NCBI GenBank assembly: GCA_021792975.1
Contig: JAJYTR010000005.1
Coordinates: 1 to 64,000, forward strand
DNA: 64,000 nucleotides
Source: Pseudomonadota bacterium
Lineage (GTDB): Bacteria; Pseudomonadota; Gammaproteobacteria; Xanthomonadales; Rhodanobacteraceae
Direction: 5' to 3'
Shown piece by piece: positions 6,099-16,998 of the stretch. Under the pieces are notes generated by a model that had not been told where the DNA came from, searched no databases, and saw nothing but the letters and a program-made list of their open reading frames with translations. The stretch's first letter is position 1; every line of letters starts with the position of its first letter. The position numbers and the translations under genes were made by a program.

Positions 6099-7838
6099 AT
6101 GGCGACGCAATTGAGCGCACCGCCGCTGGCGGGACTGGGCGGCCTTGCGCGCCGCCTGGTGGCGGACAGCATGCTCAGCGAAACGGAAGCCCGGCGCGCC
6201 GTGCAAGATGCGACGAGCGCGCGCGTATCGCTGGCACGGCACCTGGTGCAGAACGCCATCGTCGATGCGCCGCGCGTGATGTCGGCGCTGTCGGTGGAAT
6301 TCGGCGTGCCCATGCTGGATCTCAACGCCATCGACTTCAGCCAGCTTCCGGTGCAACTGGTCAGCGAGGACCTGCTGCGCAAGCACCGCGTGCTGCCGCT
6401 GTTCAAGCGCGGCAACCGGCTGACGCTGGGGACCGGCGACCCGGCCAACTCGCAGGCGCTGGACGAGATCAAGTTCCACTCCAACCTGATTGTCGAAGCG
6501 GTGCTGGTGGACGACAGCCTGCTGGAGTCGGCGCTGGACAGCGCGCTGCAGAGCGCCGGCACCGCGATCACCGGGCTGGAGGACGACGACGACCTCGACG
6601 CGCTGTCGCTGGAAGGCGAAAACAGCGCGCAGAACGACGAGAACGTGGTCGGCGGCACCGACGAGGCGCCGATCGTCAAGTACGTCAACAAGATCCTACT
6701 CGACGCCATCCGCCGCGGCGCCTCGGACGTCCACTTCGAGCCCTACGAGAAGTTCTACCGCGTGCGCTACCGCATCGACGGCGTGCTGCGCGCCGTGTCC
6801 AACCCGCCGGCGGCGCTGTCGCAGCGCATCGCCGCACGCCTGAAGGTGATGGCGCAACTGGATATCGCCGAGCGCCGCGTGCCGCAGGACGGACGCATGA
6901 AGCTCAACCTCGGCAAGGGCAGGGCCATGGACTTCCGCGTCAGCACCCTGCCCATCCTGGCCGGCGAAAAGGTGGTGCTGCGCATCCTCGACGGCGGCGC
7001 CGCCAAGCTGGGCATCGACAAGCTGGGCTACGAGGAGGACCAGAAGCGGCTGTTCCTGGACGCCATCCACAAGCCGTACGGCATGGTGCTGGTGACCGGC
7101 CCCACCGGATCGGGCAAGACGGTCTCGCTGTACACCGCGCTGAACATCCTCAACACCGAGGGACGCAACATCTCCGCCGCCGAGGATCCGGTGGAGATCC
7201 GCGTCTCGGGCATCAACCAGGTGCAGATGAACGAAAAGCAGGGCATGACCTTCGCCAAGGCCCTGCGCTCGTTCCTGCGCCAGGACCCGGACGTGATCAT
7301 GGTGGGCGAGATCCGCGACACCGAGACCGCGGAAATCGCCATCAAGGCCGCACAGACCGGCCATCTGGTGCTCTCCACCGTGCATACCAACGACGCGCCG
7401 CTGACCGTCGCGCGCCTGTTGAACATGGGCATCGCGCCTTACAACATCACCTCGGCGGTGCTGCTGGTGATCGCGCAGCGCCTCGCGCGCCGCCTGCACG
7501 ACTGCAAGAAGCCGATGGCGCCGCTGCCGCCGGGCGCGCTCAAGGCCGAGGGCTTCAGCGACGCGCAGATCGCCGACATCGAAGCCGGCCGCATCGTGCT
7601 GTACGACGCCGTCGGCTGCCCGCACTGCAACGAGGGTTACAAGGGCCGCACCGGCATCTACCAGGTGATGCCGATGACCGAGGAGATCCAGCACATCGTG
7701 CTGGAAGGCGGCAACGCGCTGCAGATCGCGGCGGCCGCGCAGACCAGCGGCGTGCGCAACCTGCGCGAATCGGCGCTGCTGAAGGTCGTCAGCGGCGTCA
7801 CCAGCCTGGCCGAAATCAACCGTGTGACGAAGGACTGA
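6099..7838 (+). CDS. pilB: Type IV pilus extension ATPase PilB
   Basis: A 579-residue hexameric secretion ATPase powering pilin polymerisation. An N-terminal MshEN/T2SSE-N domain (residues about 20-160) is followed by the ATPase core with Walker A GPTGSGKT near residue 333, the Asp box AAEDPVE, Walker B VIMVGEIRDTE near 399 and the His box. A zinc-type cysteine cluster has HDCKKP and CPHC (about 468-510). The frame is open for 67 further codons upstream, but MATQLSAPPLAGL is the recognisable PilB start. pilC follows ten bases later. Unlike many Xanthomonas genomes, no pilA gene lies between pilB and pilC. Confidence 0.95.
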   Translation: MATQLSAPPLAGLGGLARRLVADSMLSETEARRAVQDATSARVSLARHLVQNAIVDAPRVMSALSVEFGVPMLDLNAIDFSQLPVQLVSEDLLRKHRVLPLFKRGNRLTLGTGDPANSQALDEIKFHSNLIVEAVLVDDSLLESALDSALQSAGTAITGLEDDDDLDALSLEGENSAQNDENVVGGTDEAPIVKYVNKILLDAIRRGASDVHFEPYEKFYRVRYRIDGVLRAVSNPPAALSQRIAARLKVMAQLDIAERRVPQDGRMKLNLGKGRAMDFRVSTLPILAGEKVVLRILDGGAAKLGIDKLGYEEDQKRLFLDAIHKPYGMVLVTGPTGSGKTVSLYTALNILNTEGRNISAAEDPVEIRVSGINQVQMNEKQGMTFAKALRSFLRQDPDVIMVGEIRDTETAEIAIKAAQTGHLVLSTVHTNDAPLTVARLLNMGIAPYNITSAVLLVIAQRLARRLHDCKKPMAPLPPGALKAEGFSDAQIADIEAGRIVLYDAVGCPHCNEGYKGRTGIYQVMPMTEEIQHIVLEGGNALQIAAAAQTSGVRNLRESALLKVVSGVTSLAEINRVTKD

Positions 7839-7848
7839 GGGGTAGACC

Positions 7849-9111
7849 ATGGCCACCGCCGCAACCGTCAAGAAAGGCGACCTCGGCGCCGCCCGCGCCG
7901 AAATCTCGCGGCTGACCACCTATAGCTGGGAAGCGCTGGACAAGCGCGGCCAGAAGATGCGCGGCGAGATGCAGTCGAAAAACGCCAGCCTGGTTAAGGC
8001 CGAGCTGCGCCGCCAGGGCATGAACCCGCAGACGGTCAAGGAGAAGGCCAAGCCCCTGTTCGGCGCCGCCGGCAGCACCATCAAGCCGCGCGACATCGCC
8101 ATCTTCAGCCGCCAGATCGCCACGATGATGAAATCGGGCGTGCCCATGGTGCAGGCCTTCGACATCATCGCCGGCGGCCAGCGCAACGTGCGCATGAAAA
8201 ACATGCTGGTGGACGTGAAGACCGCCATCGAGGGCGGCAACTCGCTCAACGAGGCGCTGGCGCGGCATCCGGTGCAGTTCGACGAGCTGTACCGCAACCT
8301 GGTCAAGGCCGGCGAATCGGCCGGCGTGCTCGACACCGTGCTGGACACGGTGGCCACCTACAAGGAACGCATGGAGGCGATCAAGTCGAAGATCAAGAAG
8401 GCCATGTTCTACCCGGCCATGGTGCTGGCGGTGGCCATCATCGTCAGCCTGGTGCTGCTGGTATTCGTGGTGCCGGTGTTCTCGCAGGTGTTCAAGGACG
8501 CCGGCGCGGCCATGCCCGCGTTCACGCAGATGATCATCAACGCCTCCGATTTCGTGCGCAGCAACGGCCTGTTCATCCTGCTGGTGCTGGTGGCGGCCAT
8601 CGTGGCGCTGGTGATGGGCTACAAGCGCTCGCCGGCGTTCGCGCAGTCGCTGGACCGCATGTCGCTGAAGCTGCCGATCATCGGCAACATCTTGCGCCAG
8701 TCGGCCATCGCCCGCTTCGCGCGCACGCTGGGCGTGACCTTCAAGGCCGGCGTGCCGCTGGTGGAAGCCATGGACGCTGTCTCCGGCGCCACCGGCAGCG
8801 TGGTGTACGGCAACGCAGTGAAGAAGATGCGCGACGACATCGCCGTGGGCCACAAGCTCGAACTGGCCATGCGCCAGACCGACCTGTTCCCCAACATGGT
8901 GGTGCAGATGACCGCGATCGGCGAGGAGTCCGGCGCGCTGGACACCATGCTGTTCAAGATCGCCGAGTTCTACGAGGATGAGGTCAACAACGCCGTCGAT
9001 ACCCTCAGCACGCTGCTGGAGCCGCTGATCATGGTGGTCATCGGCATCCTGGTCGGCGGCATGGTGATCGGCCTGTACCTGCCCATCTTCAAGCTGGCCG
9101 GCACGTTCTGA
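7849..9111 (+). CDS. pilC: Type IV pilus inner-membrane platform protein PilC
   Basis: A 420-residue polytopic protein of the T2SF/GspF family with the duplicated cytoplasmic helical domain (FSRQIATMMKSGVPMVQAF near residue 85 and FARTLGVTFKAGVPLVEAM near 288). Membrane segments lie near residues 185-210, 240-260 and 390-415. It couples PilB to the growing pilus and recruits pilin subunits. It starts ten bases after pilB. A G+C-rich hairpin followed by TCTTTT separates it from pilD. Confidence 0.95.
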   Translation: MATAATVKKGDLGAARAEISRLTTYSWEALDKRGQKMRGEMQSKNASLVKAELRRQGMNPQTVKEKAKPLFGAAGSTIKPRDIAIFSRQIATMMKSGVPMVQAFDIIAGGQRNVRMKNMLVDVKTAIEGGNSLNEALARHPVQFDELYRNLVKAGESAGVLDTVLDTVATYKERMEAIKSKIKKAMFYPAMVLAVAIIVSLVLLVFVVPVFSQVFKDAGAAMPAFTQMIINASDFVRSNGLFILLVLVAAIVALVMGYKRSPAFAQSLDRMSLKLPIIGNILRQSAIARFARTLGVTFKAGVPLVEAMDAVSGATGSVVYGNAVKKMRDDIAVGHKLELAMRQTDLFPNMVVQMTAIGEESGALDTMLFKIAEFYEDEVNNAVDTLSTLLEPLIMVVIGILVGGMVIGLYLPIFKLAGTF

Positions 9112-9133
9112 GCGCCCGCCGTCCTACACTCTC

Positions 9134-9164
9134 CGGGCCCGCCGCGCGCGGGCCCGCGTCTTTT
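9134..9164 (+). terminator. Possible intrinsic terminator/attenuator between pilC and pilD
   Basis: A perfect 9-bp stem CGGGCCCGC / GCGGGCCCG (9134-9142, 9148-9156) with loop CGCGC is followed by CGTCTTTT. It lies 22 bases after the pilC stop and ends just before the pilD ribosome binding site (GGAG, 9165). The T-tract is short, so partial termination is more likely than full. Confidence 0.5.
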
Positions 9165-9175
9165 GGAGCCTTCGC

Positions 9176-10066
9176 ATGAGCAGCCTCGCCGGCCTGCCCC
9201 CGGCCTACTGGAGCCTCGCCGCGGGCGTGCTCGGCCTGCTGGTGGGCAGCTTCCTCAACGTGGTGATCCTGCGTCTGCCGGCGCGGCTGCAGCACGGCTG
9301 GGTGCGCGAGGCCGAGGCCATCCTGGCCGAAGCACGCGGCGAATCCGCGCCGCAGGCCGACCCCGCTTCCCCGGCGCCGCCCGGCATCGTGCGCGAGCCT
9401 TCGCACTGCCCGCACTGCAGGCATCCGCTGGCCGTGCGCGACAACATTCCCGTGCTCTCCTGGCTGCTGCTGCGCGGACGCTGCCGCTACTGCAGGGCGC
9501 CGATCTCGCCGCAGTACCCGCTGGTCGAGCTGCTGACCGGCGTGCTCAGCGCGGTGGTGATCGGGCACTTCGGCCCCACGCTGCAGGGTGCCGCCGCACT
9601 GCCGTTCACCTGGGTGCTGGTGGCCGCCGCCGGCGTCGACCTGCGCACCCAGCTGCTGCCCGACCCGCTTACCCTGCCGCTGCTGTGGCTGGGCCTGCTG
9701 CTGGCGCTGCTGCCGGTGTTCGCCGATCCGGTGCAGGCCATCCTGGGCGCGGCCCTGGGTTATCTCGCGCTGTGGAGCATGTACTGGGCATTCAGGCTGC
9801 TGACCGGCAAGGAGGGCATGGGCTATGGCGATTTCAAGCTGCTGGCCGCGCTGGGCGCATGGATGGGCGCCTGGGCCCTGCTGCCGATCGTGCTGATCTC
9901 ATCCGTCGTGGGCGCGGTGATCGGTTCGTCGTATCTGGCGCTCAGCCGCAAAGGACATGGCGTGCCGATCCCGTTCGGGCCTTACCTGGCCATCGCCGGC
10001 TGGATCTGGCTGCTCGCCGGACCCGCACTGACGCACTGGTATCTGGGCTTCTTCCTGCATGGCTGA
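9176..10066 (+). CDS. pilD: Prepilin leader peptidase / N-methyltransferase PilD
   Basis: A 296-residue membrane aspartyl protease (A24 family) that cleaves type III signal peptides of prepilins and methylates the new N-terminus. Visible are the N-terminal GSFLNVVILRLP motif, the two CxxC pairs (CPHC near residue 79, CRYC near 103) of the cytoplasmic domain, the first catalytic Asp in AGVDLRTQLLPD near 155 and the second in GYGDFKLL near 218. Several hydrophobic segments match the eight-helix topology. It overlaps coaE by eight bases. It probably also serves the minor pilin near 62 kb. Confidence 0.94.
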   Translation: MSSLAGLPPAYWSLAAGVLGLLVGSFLNVVILRLPARLQHGWVREAEAILAEARGESAPQADPASPAPPGIVREPSHCPHCRHPLAVRDNIPVLSWLLLRGRCRYCRAPISPQYPLVELLTGVLSAVVIGHFGPTLQGAAALPFTWVLVAAAGVDLRTQLLPDPLTLPLLWLGLLLALLPVFADPVQAILGAALGYLALWSMYWAFRLLTGKEGMGYGDFKLLAALGAWMGAWALLPIVLISSVVGAVIGSSYLALSRKGHGVPIPFGPYLAIAGWIWLLAGPALTHWYLGFFLHG

Positions 10067-10694
10067 ACGCACGGGCGCCGGCGATCGACCCTACGCCGTC
10101 GGCCTCACCGGCGGCGTCGGCAGCGGCAAGAGCACGGTGGCCGGGGCATTCGCCGCTCTCGGCACGCCGGTACTGGATGCCGACCGGGCCGCGCGCGCGG
10201 CGCTGGCGCCCGGCAGCGAGGGCCTGGCCGAGGTGGTGCAGGCCTTCGGCCGCGGGCTGCTGCGTGCCGACGGCGGCCTCGATCGCGCCACCCTGCGCCA
10301 GCGCGTGTTCGCCGATGCCGGCGCGCGGCGGCAACTGGAGGCGATCGTGCACCCGCGCGTGCACGCCACGCTGACCGGGCAACTGCACGCGCTTGCCGCG
10401 CCCTACGCGCTGCTGGCCATCCCGCTGCTGCGCGAGACCTGGCCGGCCTACGCCTGGCTGGACCGCATCCTGGTGGTGGACGTGCCGGAGACCGTCCAGC
10501 GCGAGCGGCTGATGCAACGCGACGCCATCGACGCCGGCCTGGCCGAGGCCATGCTGGCGGCGCAGGCTGCGCGCGCGGCCCGGCTGGAAGTGGCCCACGA
10601 CGTGCTGGACAACAGCGGCGGATTGTCCGCACTGCGCGCGCGCGTCGCCGCCCTGCACGCGCTGTACCTGCGCCTGGCCGCAGCGCGCAGCTAG
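10059..10694 (+). CDS. coaE: Dephospho-CoA kinase CoaE
   Basis: A 211-residue P-loop kinase catalysing the last step of coenzyme A synthesis (ATP-dependent 3'-phosphorylation of dephospho-CoA). The N-terminal VGLTGGVGSGKSTV contains Walker A, with DADRAAR after it (substrate-side Asp) and LVVDVPETVQRERLMQRD in the lid region. The pilD-coaE arrangement with a short overlap is common in gammaproteobacteria. No recognisable gene follows for about 340 bp. Confidence 0.93.
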   Translation: MAERTGAGDRPYAVGLTGGVGSGKSTVAGAFAALGTPVLDADRAARAALAPGSEGLAEVVQAFGRGLLRADGGLDRATLRQRVFADAGARRQLEAIVHPRVHATLTGQLHALAAPYALLAIPLLRETWPAYAWLDRILVVDVPETVQRERLMQRDAIDAGLAEAMLAAQAARAARLEVAHDVLDNSGGLSALRARVAALHALYLRLAAARS

Positions 10695-11036
10695 CCAGCC
10701 GGCCTGTCGGGGCCCGCGCGCATGACGGCAGTACCGGTTCAGTTGTCCACGTCGGTGACCGGCCATGGCCCCGACACGGGGGTGCGGTGCCGCGGCCGGC
10801 ACCATCCGCGGCCGCATGGGTGTCGCCATACGGCGCTCTTGACCCGTGCGGGCATGCGCCGCCATCGTGGCGCCGAGCCCCGCTGCCCCGGCCCGCCCGT
10901 GTACGCGACCATGCCTCGCACCGAGCTGTCGAATCCTCCCGCGCACGGGTCCGGCGGCGACCGCAGCCATGGTGTGGTCGGCTGCCCGGACCGGGCCGAA
11001 ACGCACGACCGGCGGCGCGGTGCGGAGGCCTGACCG
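10695..11036. other. 342-bp intergenic stretch without a recognisable gene
   Basis: Lies between coaE and the NRDE gene. Open frames exist on both strands because of the high G+C content, but none gives a plausible protein. No tRNA-like fold or strong terminator was seen. It presumably holds the promoter of the NRDE gene. Confidence 0.5.
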
Positions 11037-11828
11037 GTGTGCCTCGCCCTGCTCGCGCTGCACGCACTGCCCGGCACGCCGCTGCTGCTGATCGGCAACC
11101 GCGACGAGTTCCACGCGCGTCCCAGCGCACCGGCGGCCCCATGGGCCGAGGACGCGGGGGTGGCCGGAGGGCGCGATCTGCAGGCCGGAGGAAGCTGGCT
11201 GGCGGTCCGCAACGACGGCCGTTTCGCCCTGGTGACCAACCATCGCGCCGGACCCGTGCCGCGCGCGGCACTCTCGCGCGGCACGCTGGTGACGGAATTC
11301 CTGCTGGGCGACGGCGGAGCCGCGCGCGCCGCGCAGACCGCGCTGCGGCACGCGGACCAGTACGCCCCTTTCCACCTGCTGCTGGGCGATGGCACGGAGG
11401 TCTGGCGCGTGGACTGCGCGCCGCGGCAGGCGCTCCGCCTGCAGCCCGGCCTGCACCCCTTCGGCAACGGGCCGGCGGATGCGCTGTGGCCCAGGCAGCA
11501 GCGGCTGCTGCAGCGCTTCCGGCAGACGGCGCGGCAGCGCGGCGCCGGCGACGACGCCGCGCTGCTGGCGCTGCTGGCCGACCGCACGCAGCCCCCCGAC
11601 GCGGAGCTGCCGCAGACCGGCATCGGGCTGGCGCGCGAGCGGCAGCTGGCACCGGTGTTCATCGCCGGGGAAGACTACGGCACCCGCGCCAGCAATGTGC
11701 TGCGGATGGGCGCTGACGGCAGTCTGTGCCTGCGCGAGCGCCGTTTCGGTCCGGCCGGCACCGCCGCAGGCGAGAGCCTGTGGTACGTACATGCACCCGG
11801 TGCGCCCTGGCGAGCCGGCCCGCTCTGA
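11037..11828 (+). CDS. NRDE (TANGO2-like) family protein
   Basis: A 263-residue protein starting at GTG with Met-Cys-Leu, the conserved family start (Cys2 resembles an Ntn-hydrolase nucleophile), followed by the name-giving motif GNRDEFHARPS near residues 20-30. Later conserved parts include DLQAGGSWLAV and FALVTNHR. Family members are Ntn-fold proteins. The animal homologue TANGO2 and some bacterial members have been linked to haem trafficking, but the biochemical role is not settled. It stands alone, convergent with the Nudix/ThiE gene. Confidence 0.85.
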   Translation: MCLALLALHALPGTPLLLIGNRDEFHARPSAPAAPWAEDAGVAGGRDLQAGGSWLAVRNDGRFALVTNHRAGPVPRAALSRGTLVTEFLLGDGGAARAAQTALRHADQYAPFHLLLGDGTEVWRVDCAPRQALRLQPGLHPFGNGPADALWPRQQRLLQRFRQTARQRGAGDDAALLALLADRTQPPDAELPQTGIGLARERQLAPVFIAGEDYGTRASNVLRMGADGSLCLRERRFGPAGTAAGESLWYVHAPGAPWRAGPL

Positions 11829-11856
11829 GCGGCACGGCCCCCGGCACGTCGTCGAC

Positions 11857-12795
11857 TCAGCGCCAAAAAGCCCGTATGCCCGCCACCCCCTGCGCGCCGG
11901 CGGCACGCGCAGCGGGCAGGTCTGCGGGCGTGAGCCCGCCCAGCGCATAGACCGGCAGGGCGGTCCGTGCGCACAGCGCGGCGAACCGTGTCCAGCCCAG
12001 CGCCGCCGCCGCGGGGTGGGTGGGTGTGGGCCGCACCGGACCGAGCACGGCGAAATCGCAGTCCAGCGCCTGCGCCAGGGCGAGATCCGCGGCCGCGTGG
12101 CAGGAAGCGCCGCACCACTGCGAGGCGGGTACCGGCCGTGCGCGCAGCGTGCGCAGTTGCGCCGCCTGCAGGTGCACGCCGCAACCCAGCGCCCGCGCCA
12201 GGTCGATCCGGGTGCCGTCCAGCAGCAGACGCTGCCGCGACATCGCCGCAGCCTCGGCCGCCAGTGCTTCGGCCAGCTCCCGTGCGCGCATGGGATCGTC
12301 CAGGCGCAGCCGCAGCAGCGCGTCGCCGGCCTGCAGCGCGGCCAGCAGCCGTGGCCGTTGCGCGTGGTCGAACGACGGCGGGGTGATGCGCAACAGCGGC
12401 GGCAGGCGCAGCGCCAGCGCCACCGGCCAGTCGGCCGGCGGCATTTCCGCACGCACCAGCGCCTGCGGCGGCTGCCAGCGCAGCGCCTGCCCTTCGCGCG
12501 CCACCGGCAGGCCCTGCCAATGCGTGACCGTGTGTGCATCGAGGACGATCGGGCGTGGCGCGCCGTTCCAGGGCACGCGGATCAGCGGCGCGCTCTCCAG
12601 TACGGTGACGCCCAGCTCTTCGCGCAGCTCGCGCGCCAACGCCACCGCCGCCGCTTCGCCCGGCTCCCGCTTGCCGCCGGGGAACTCCCAGCGCCCGCCC
12701 CAGTCGCGCGGCGGCATGCGCTGCGCCAGCAGCACCCGCCCGGCACCATCGCTCAACACCCCGGCCACGACCTCGATCGCCGCTGCCGCGCTCAC
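11857..12795 (-). CDS. Nudix hydrolase fused to a ThiE/TenI-like domain
   Basis: A 312-residue two-domain protein. The N-terminal MutT-like part contains a full Nudix box, GX5EX7REUXEEXGU, in the stretch from GGKREPGE to LREELGV (about residues 37-60), suggesting clean-up of oxidised nucleotides such as 8-oxo-dGTP. The C-terminal part (about 190-312) resembles a reduced thiamine-phosphate synthase/TenI barrel (CDFAVLGPVRPTPTHP, YALGGLTPADL). The chosen GTG start overlaps the folA stop (GTGA). An upstream extension of the frame lies wholly inside folA and looks non-coding. This fusion is known in gammaproteobacteria; the function of the second half is unclear. Confidence 0.85.
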   Translation of the reverse strand: MSAAAAIEVVAGVLSDGAGRVLLAQRMPPRDWGGRWEFPGGKREPGEAAAVALARELREELGVTVLESAPLIRVPWNGAPRPIVLDAHTVTHWQGLPVAREGQALRWQPPQALVRAEMPPADWPVALALRLPPLLRITPPSFDHAQRPRLLAALQAGDALLRLRLDDPMRARELAEALAAEAAAMSRQRLLLDGTRIDLARALGCGVHLQAAQLRTLRARPVPASQWCGASCHAAADLALAQALDCDFAVLGPVRPTPTHPAAAALGWTRFAALCARTALPVYALGGLTPADLPAARAAGAQGVAGIRAFWR

Positions 12796-13289
12796 GGTGC
12801 GCGCCGCAGGTAATCGACGAAGCTGAACGCATAGGCGTGGCGCGCATCGCGCGGATGCGCGCTGCGATGCACCTCGCGCCAGTGCGCGGGATCGAGCGCG
12901 GGAAAGTGGACATCGGCACCGGCGATCTCGGTCTCGATCTCGGTGGCGTGCACCACGCACGCGTACGGCAGCGCCAGCGCGAACACCTCGCCGCCGCCGA
13001 TCACGCACAGTCCTGGTACGGCGGCATGCGCGGCGGAGAAATCGCGCACCGTCTCCTGCCCCGCGAACGGGGCCGTGTGCGCGCGGCTGAGCACCAGGTT
13101 GCGCCGGCCCGGCAGCGCGCGGCCGATGGACAGCGCGGTGCGGTAGCCCATCAGCACCGGCCGTCCCAGCGTCAGCGCCTTGAAGCGCCGGAGATCGTCG
13201 GGCAGGCGCCAGGGCAACGTACCGGCGCGGCCGATGGCGCCGCGGCGGTCATAGGCCACGATCAGACTGGTCCCTGCCGATGCGTTCAT
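12792..13289 (-). CDS. folA: Dihydrofolate reductase FolA
   Basis: A 165-residue type I dihydrofolate reductase. [19 protein letters not shown] gives the N-terminal substrate/NADPH site, LPDDLRRFK holds the catalytic Asp, [18 protein letters not shown] is the cofactor-binding stretch and [15 protein letters not shown] the conserved Gly-Gly loop. It regenerates tetrahydrofolate from the dihydrofolate made by ThyA, whose gene lies directly upstream with an ATGA overlap, so both are coupled in an lgt-thyA-folA-Nudix/ThiE operon. Confidence 0.94.
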   Translation of the reverse strand: MNASAGTSLIVAYDRRGAIGRAGTLPWRLPDDLRRFKALTLGRPVLMGYRTALSIGRALPGRRNLVLSRAHTAPFAGQETVRDFSAAHAAVPGLCVIGGGEVFALALPYACVVHATEIETEIAGADVHFPALDPAHWREVHRSAHPRDARHAYAFSFVDYLRRAP

Positions 13290-14080
13290 ACCGCCACGGG
13301 CGCCTTGATCGGCGGGTACGGGGTATAGCCCTCGAGCCGGATGTCAGCGGCGGTGAACGCCAGAATGTCGCGCACCGCCGGATTGAGCCGCAATGCCGGC
13401 AGCGCGCGCGGCACGCGCGTCAGCTGTTCGCGGGCCTGTTCGATGTGGTTGAGGTACAGGTGCACATCGCCCAGCGTGTGCACGAATTCGCCCGGCCGCA
13501 GGTCGCATACCTGCGCCACCAGATGCGTCAGCAGCGCGTAGCTGGCGATGTTGAAAGGCACGCCCAGGAAGGCGTCGCCCGAGCGCTGGTAGAGCTGGCA
13601 CGACAGCCGGCCGGCCGCCACGTAGAACTGGAACAGCGCGTGGCAGGGCGCCAGCGCCATGCGCGGCAATTCGCCCACGTTCCAGGCGCTCACCAGCAGG
13701 CGGCGCGAATCGGGGTTGCGGCGGATCCCATCCACCACCTGCGCGATCTGGTCCACCGTGCGCCCGTCGCCGCAGCCCCAGGCGCGCCACTGCCTGCCGT
13801 ACACCGGCCCCAGCTCGCCCTCGGCGTCGGCCCACTCGTCCCAGATGCTGACGCCGTTCGCCCTGAGGTAGGCGATGTTGGTCTCGCCGCGCAGGAACCA
13901 CAGCAGCTCGTGCACCACCGATTTCCAGTGCACGCGCTTGGTGGTGACCAGCGGGAAGCCCGCGGCCAGATCGAAGCGCATCTGACGGCCGAACAGGCTG
14001 AGCGTCCCGGTGCCGGTGCGGTCGTCCTTGCGAACGCCGCTTTCGAGCAGTTCGCGCAGCAGGTCATGGTAGGTCCGCAT
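13286..14080 (-). CDS. thyA: Thymidylate synthase ThyA
   Basis: A 264-residue enzyme of the usual length, making dTMP from dUMP with methylene-tetrahydrofolate. Visible landmarks are [11 protein letters not shown] near the N-terminus (phosphate-binding Arg), WHKSV-like [13 protein letters not shown], the catalytic Cys in [12 protein letters not shown] near residue 146, and [12 protein letters not shown]. The stop overlaps the folA start. lgt lies 33 bp upstream in the same direction. Confidence 0.96.
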   Translation of the reverse strand: MRTYHDLLRELLESGVRKDDRTGTGTLSLFGRQMRFDLAAGFPLVTTKRVHWKSVVHELLWFLRGETNIAYLRANGVSIWDEWADAEGELGPVYGRQWRAWGCGDGRTVDQIAQVVDGIRRNPDSRRLLVSAWNVGELPRMALAPCHALFQFYVAAGRLSCQLYQRSGDAFLGVPFNIASYALLTHLVAQVCDLRPGEFVHTLGDVHLYLNHIEQAREQLTRVPRALPALRLNPAVRDILAFTAADIRLEGYTPYPPIKAPVAV

Positions 14081-14113
14081 GCGGCGATTATGGCCCGGCG
14101 CCGGCGGCGGCGG

Positions 14114-16491
<2,378 letters not shown>

Positions 16492-16630
16492 TCCCGCCCT
16501 TGCACAACGGCCGGCGCGCCCCCATGGCGGTACGGGCGCAGGCTCGCCCGGCGTACCGCCGCCGGCGCGACCGCGTGGCATACTTCAGCGCTTTTGAATG
16601 CCGGGATACCGGCCCCGACCGAGACCGACG

Positions 16631-16966
16631 ATGGATTTCCTGATTCCCGATGCCTACGCGCAGACCGCGGGCGGCGCGCCCGCCGCGGGTGGCGGCTTGC
16701 AGTTCCTGATCCTGATGGCCGTCCTGTTCGGCCTGATGTATTTCATGATGATCCGTCCGCAGATGAAGCGGCAGAAGGAACTGAAGAAGATGATCGGCGA
16801 GCTGGCCAAGGGCGACGAGGTGCTGACCAACGGCGGACTGGCCGGGCGCATCGACGCGCTGGACGACAGCTTCATCACGCTCGAGATCGCGGCCAACGTG
16901 AAAGTGCGCGTGCAGCGCCAGGCGATCTCCGCGGTGCTGCCCAAGGGCACGCTCAAGAACAACTGA
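16631..16966 (+). CDS. yajC: Sec translocon accessory protein YajC
   Basis: A 111-residue single-pass inner-membrane protein of the SecDF-YajC complex. One hydrophobic segment (FLILMAVLFGLMYFMMI) is followed by RPQMKRQKELKKM and a soluble domain GDEVLTNGGLAGRIDALDD, the family signature. The chosen ATG removes an 11-residue upstream extension with no family resemblance. It lies 32 bp ahead of secD. Confidence 0.93.
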   Translation: MDFLIPDAYAQTAGGAPAAGGGLQFLILMAVLFGLMYFMMIRPQMKRQKELKKMIGELAKGDEVLTNGGLAGRIDALDDSFITLEIAANVKVRVQRQAISAVLPKGTLKNN

Positions 16967-16998
16967 TCGCGCGGCGCACGGCGCGCCCGGGTGGACCC

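Noticed and set aside
10739-11662. Long minus-strand open frame through the coaE-NRDE spacer and the NRDE gene
   Set aside because: Most of it is antisense to the well-supported NRDE gene. The composition is Arg/Ser/Pro-rich as expected from a G+C-rich shadow frame, with no domain.
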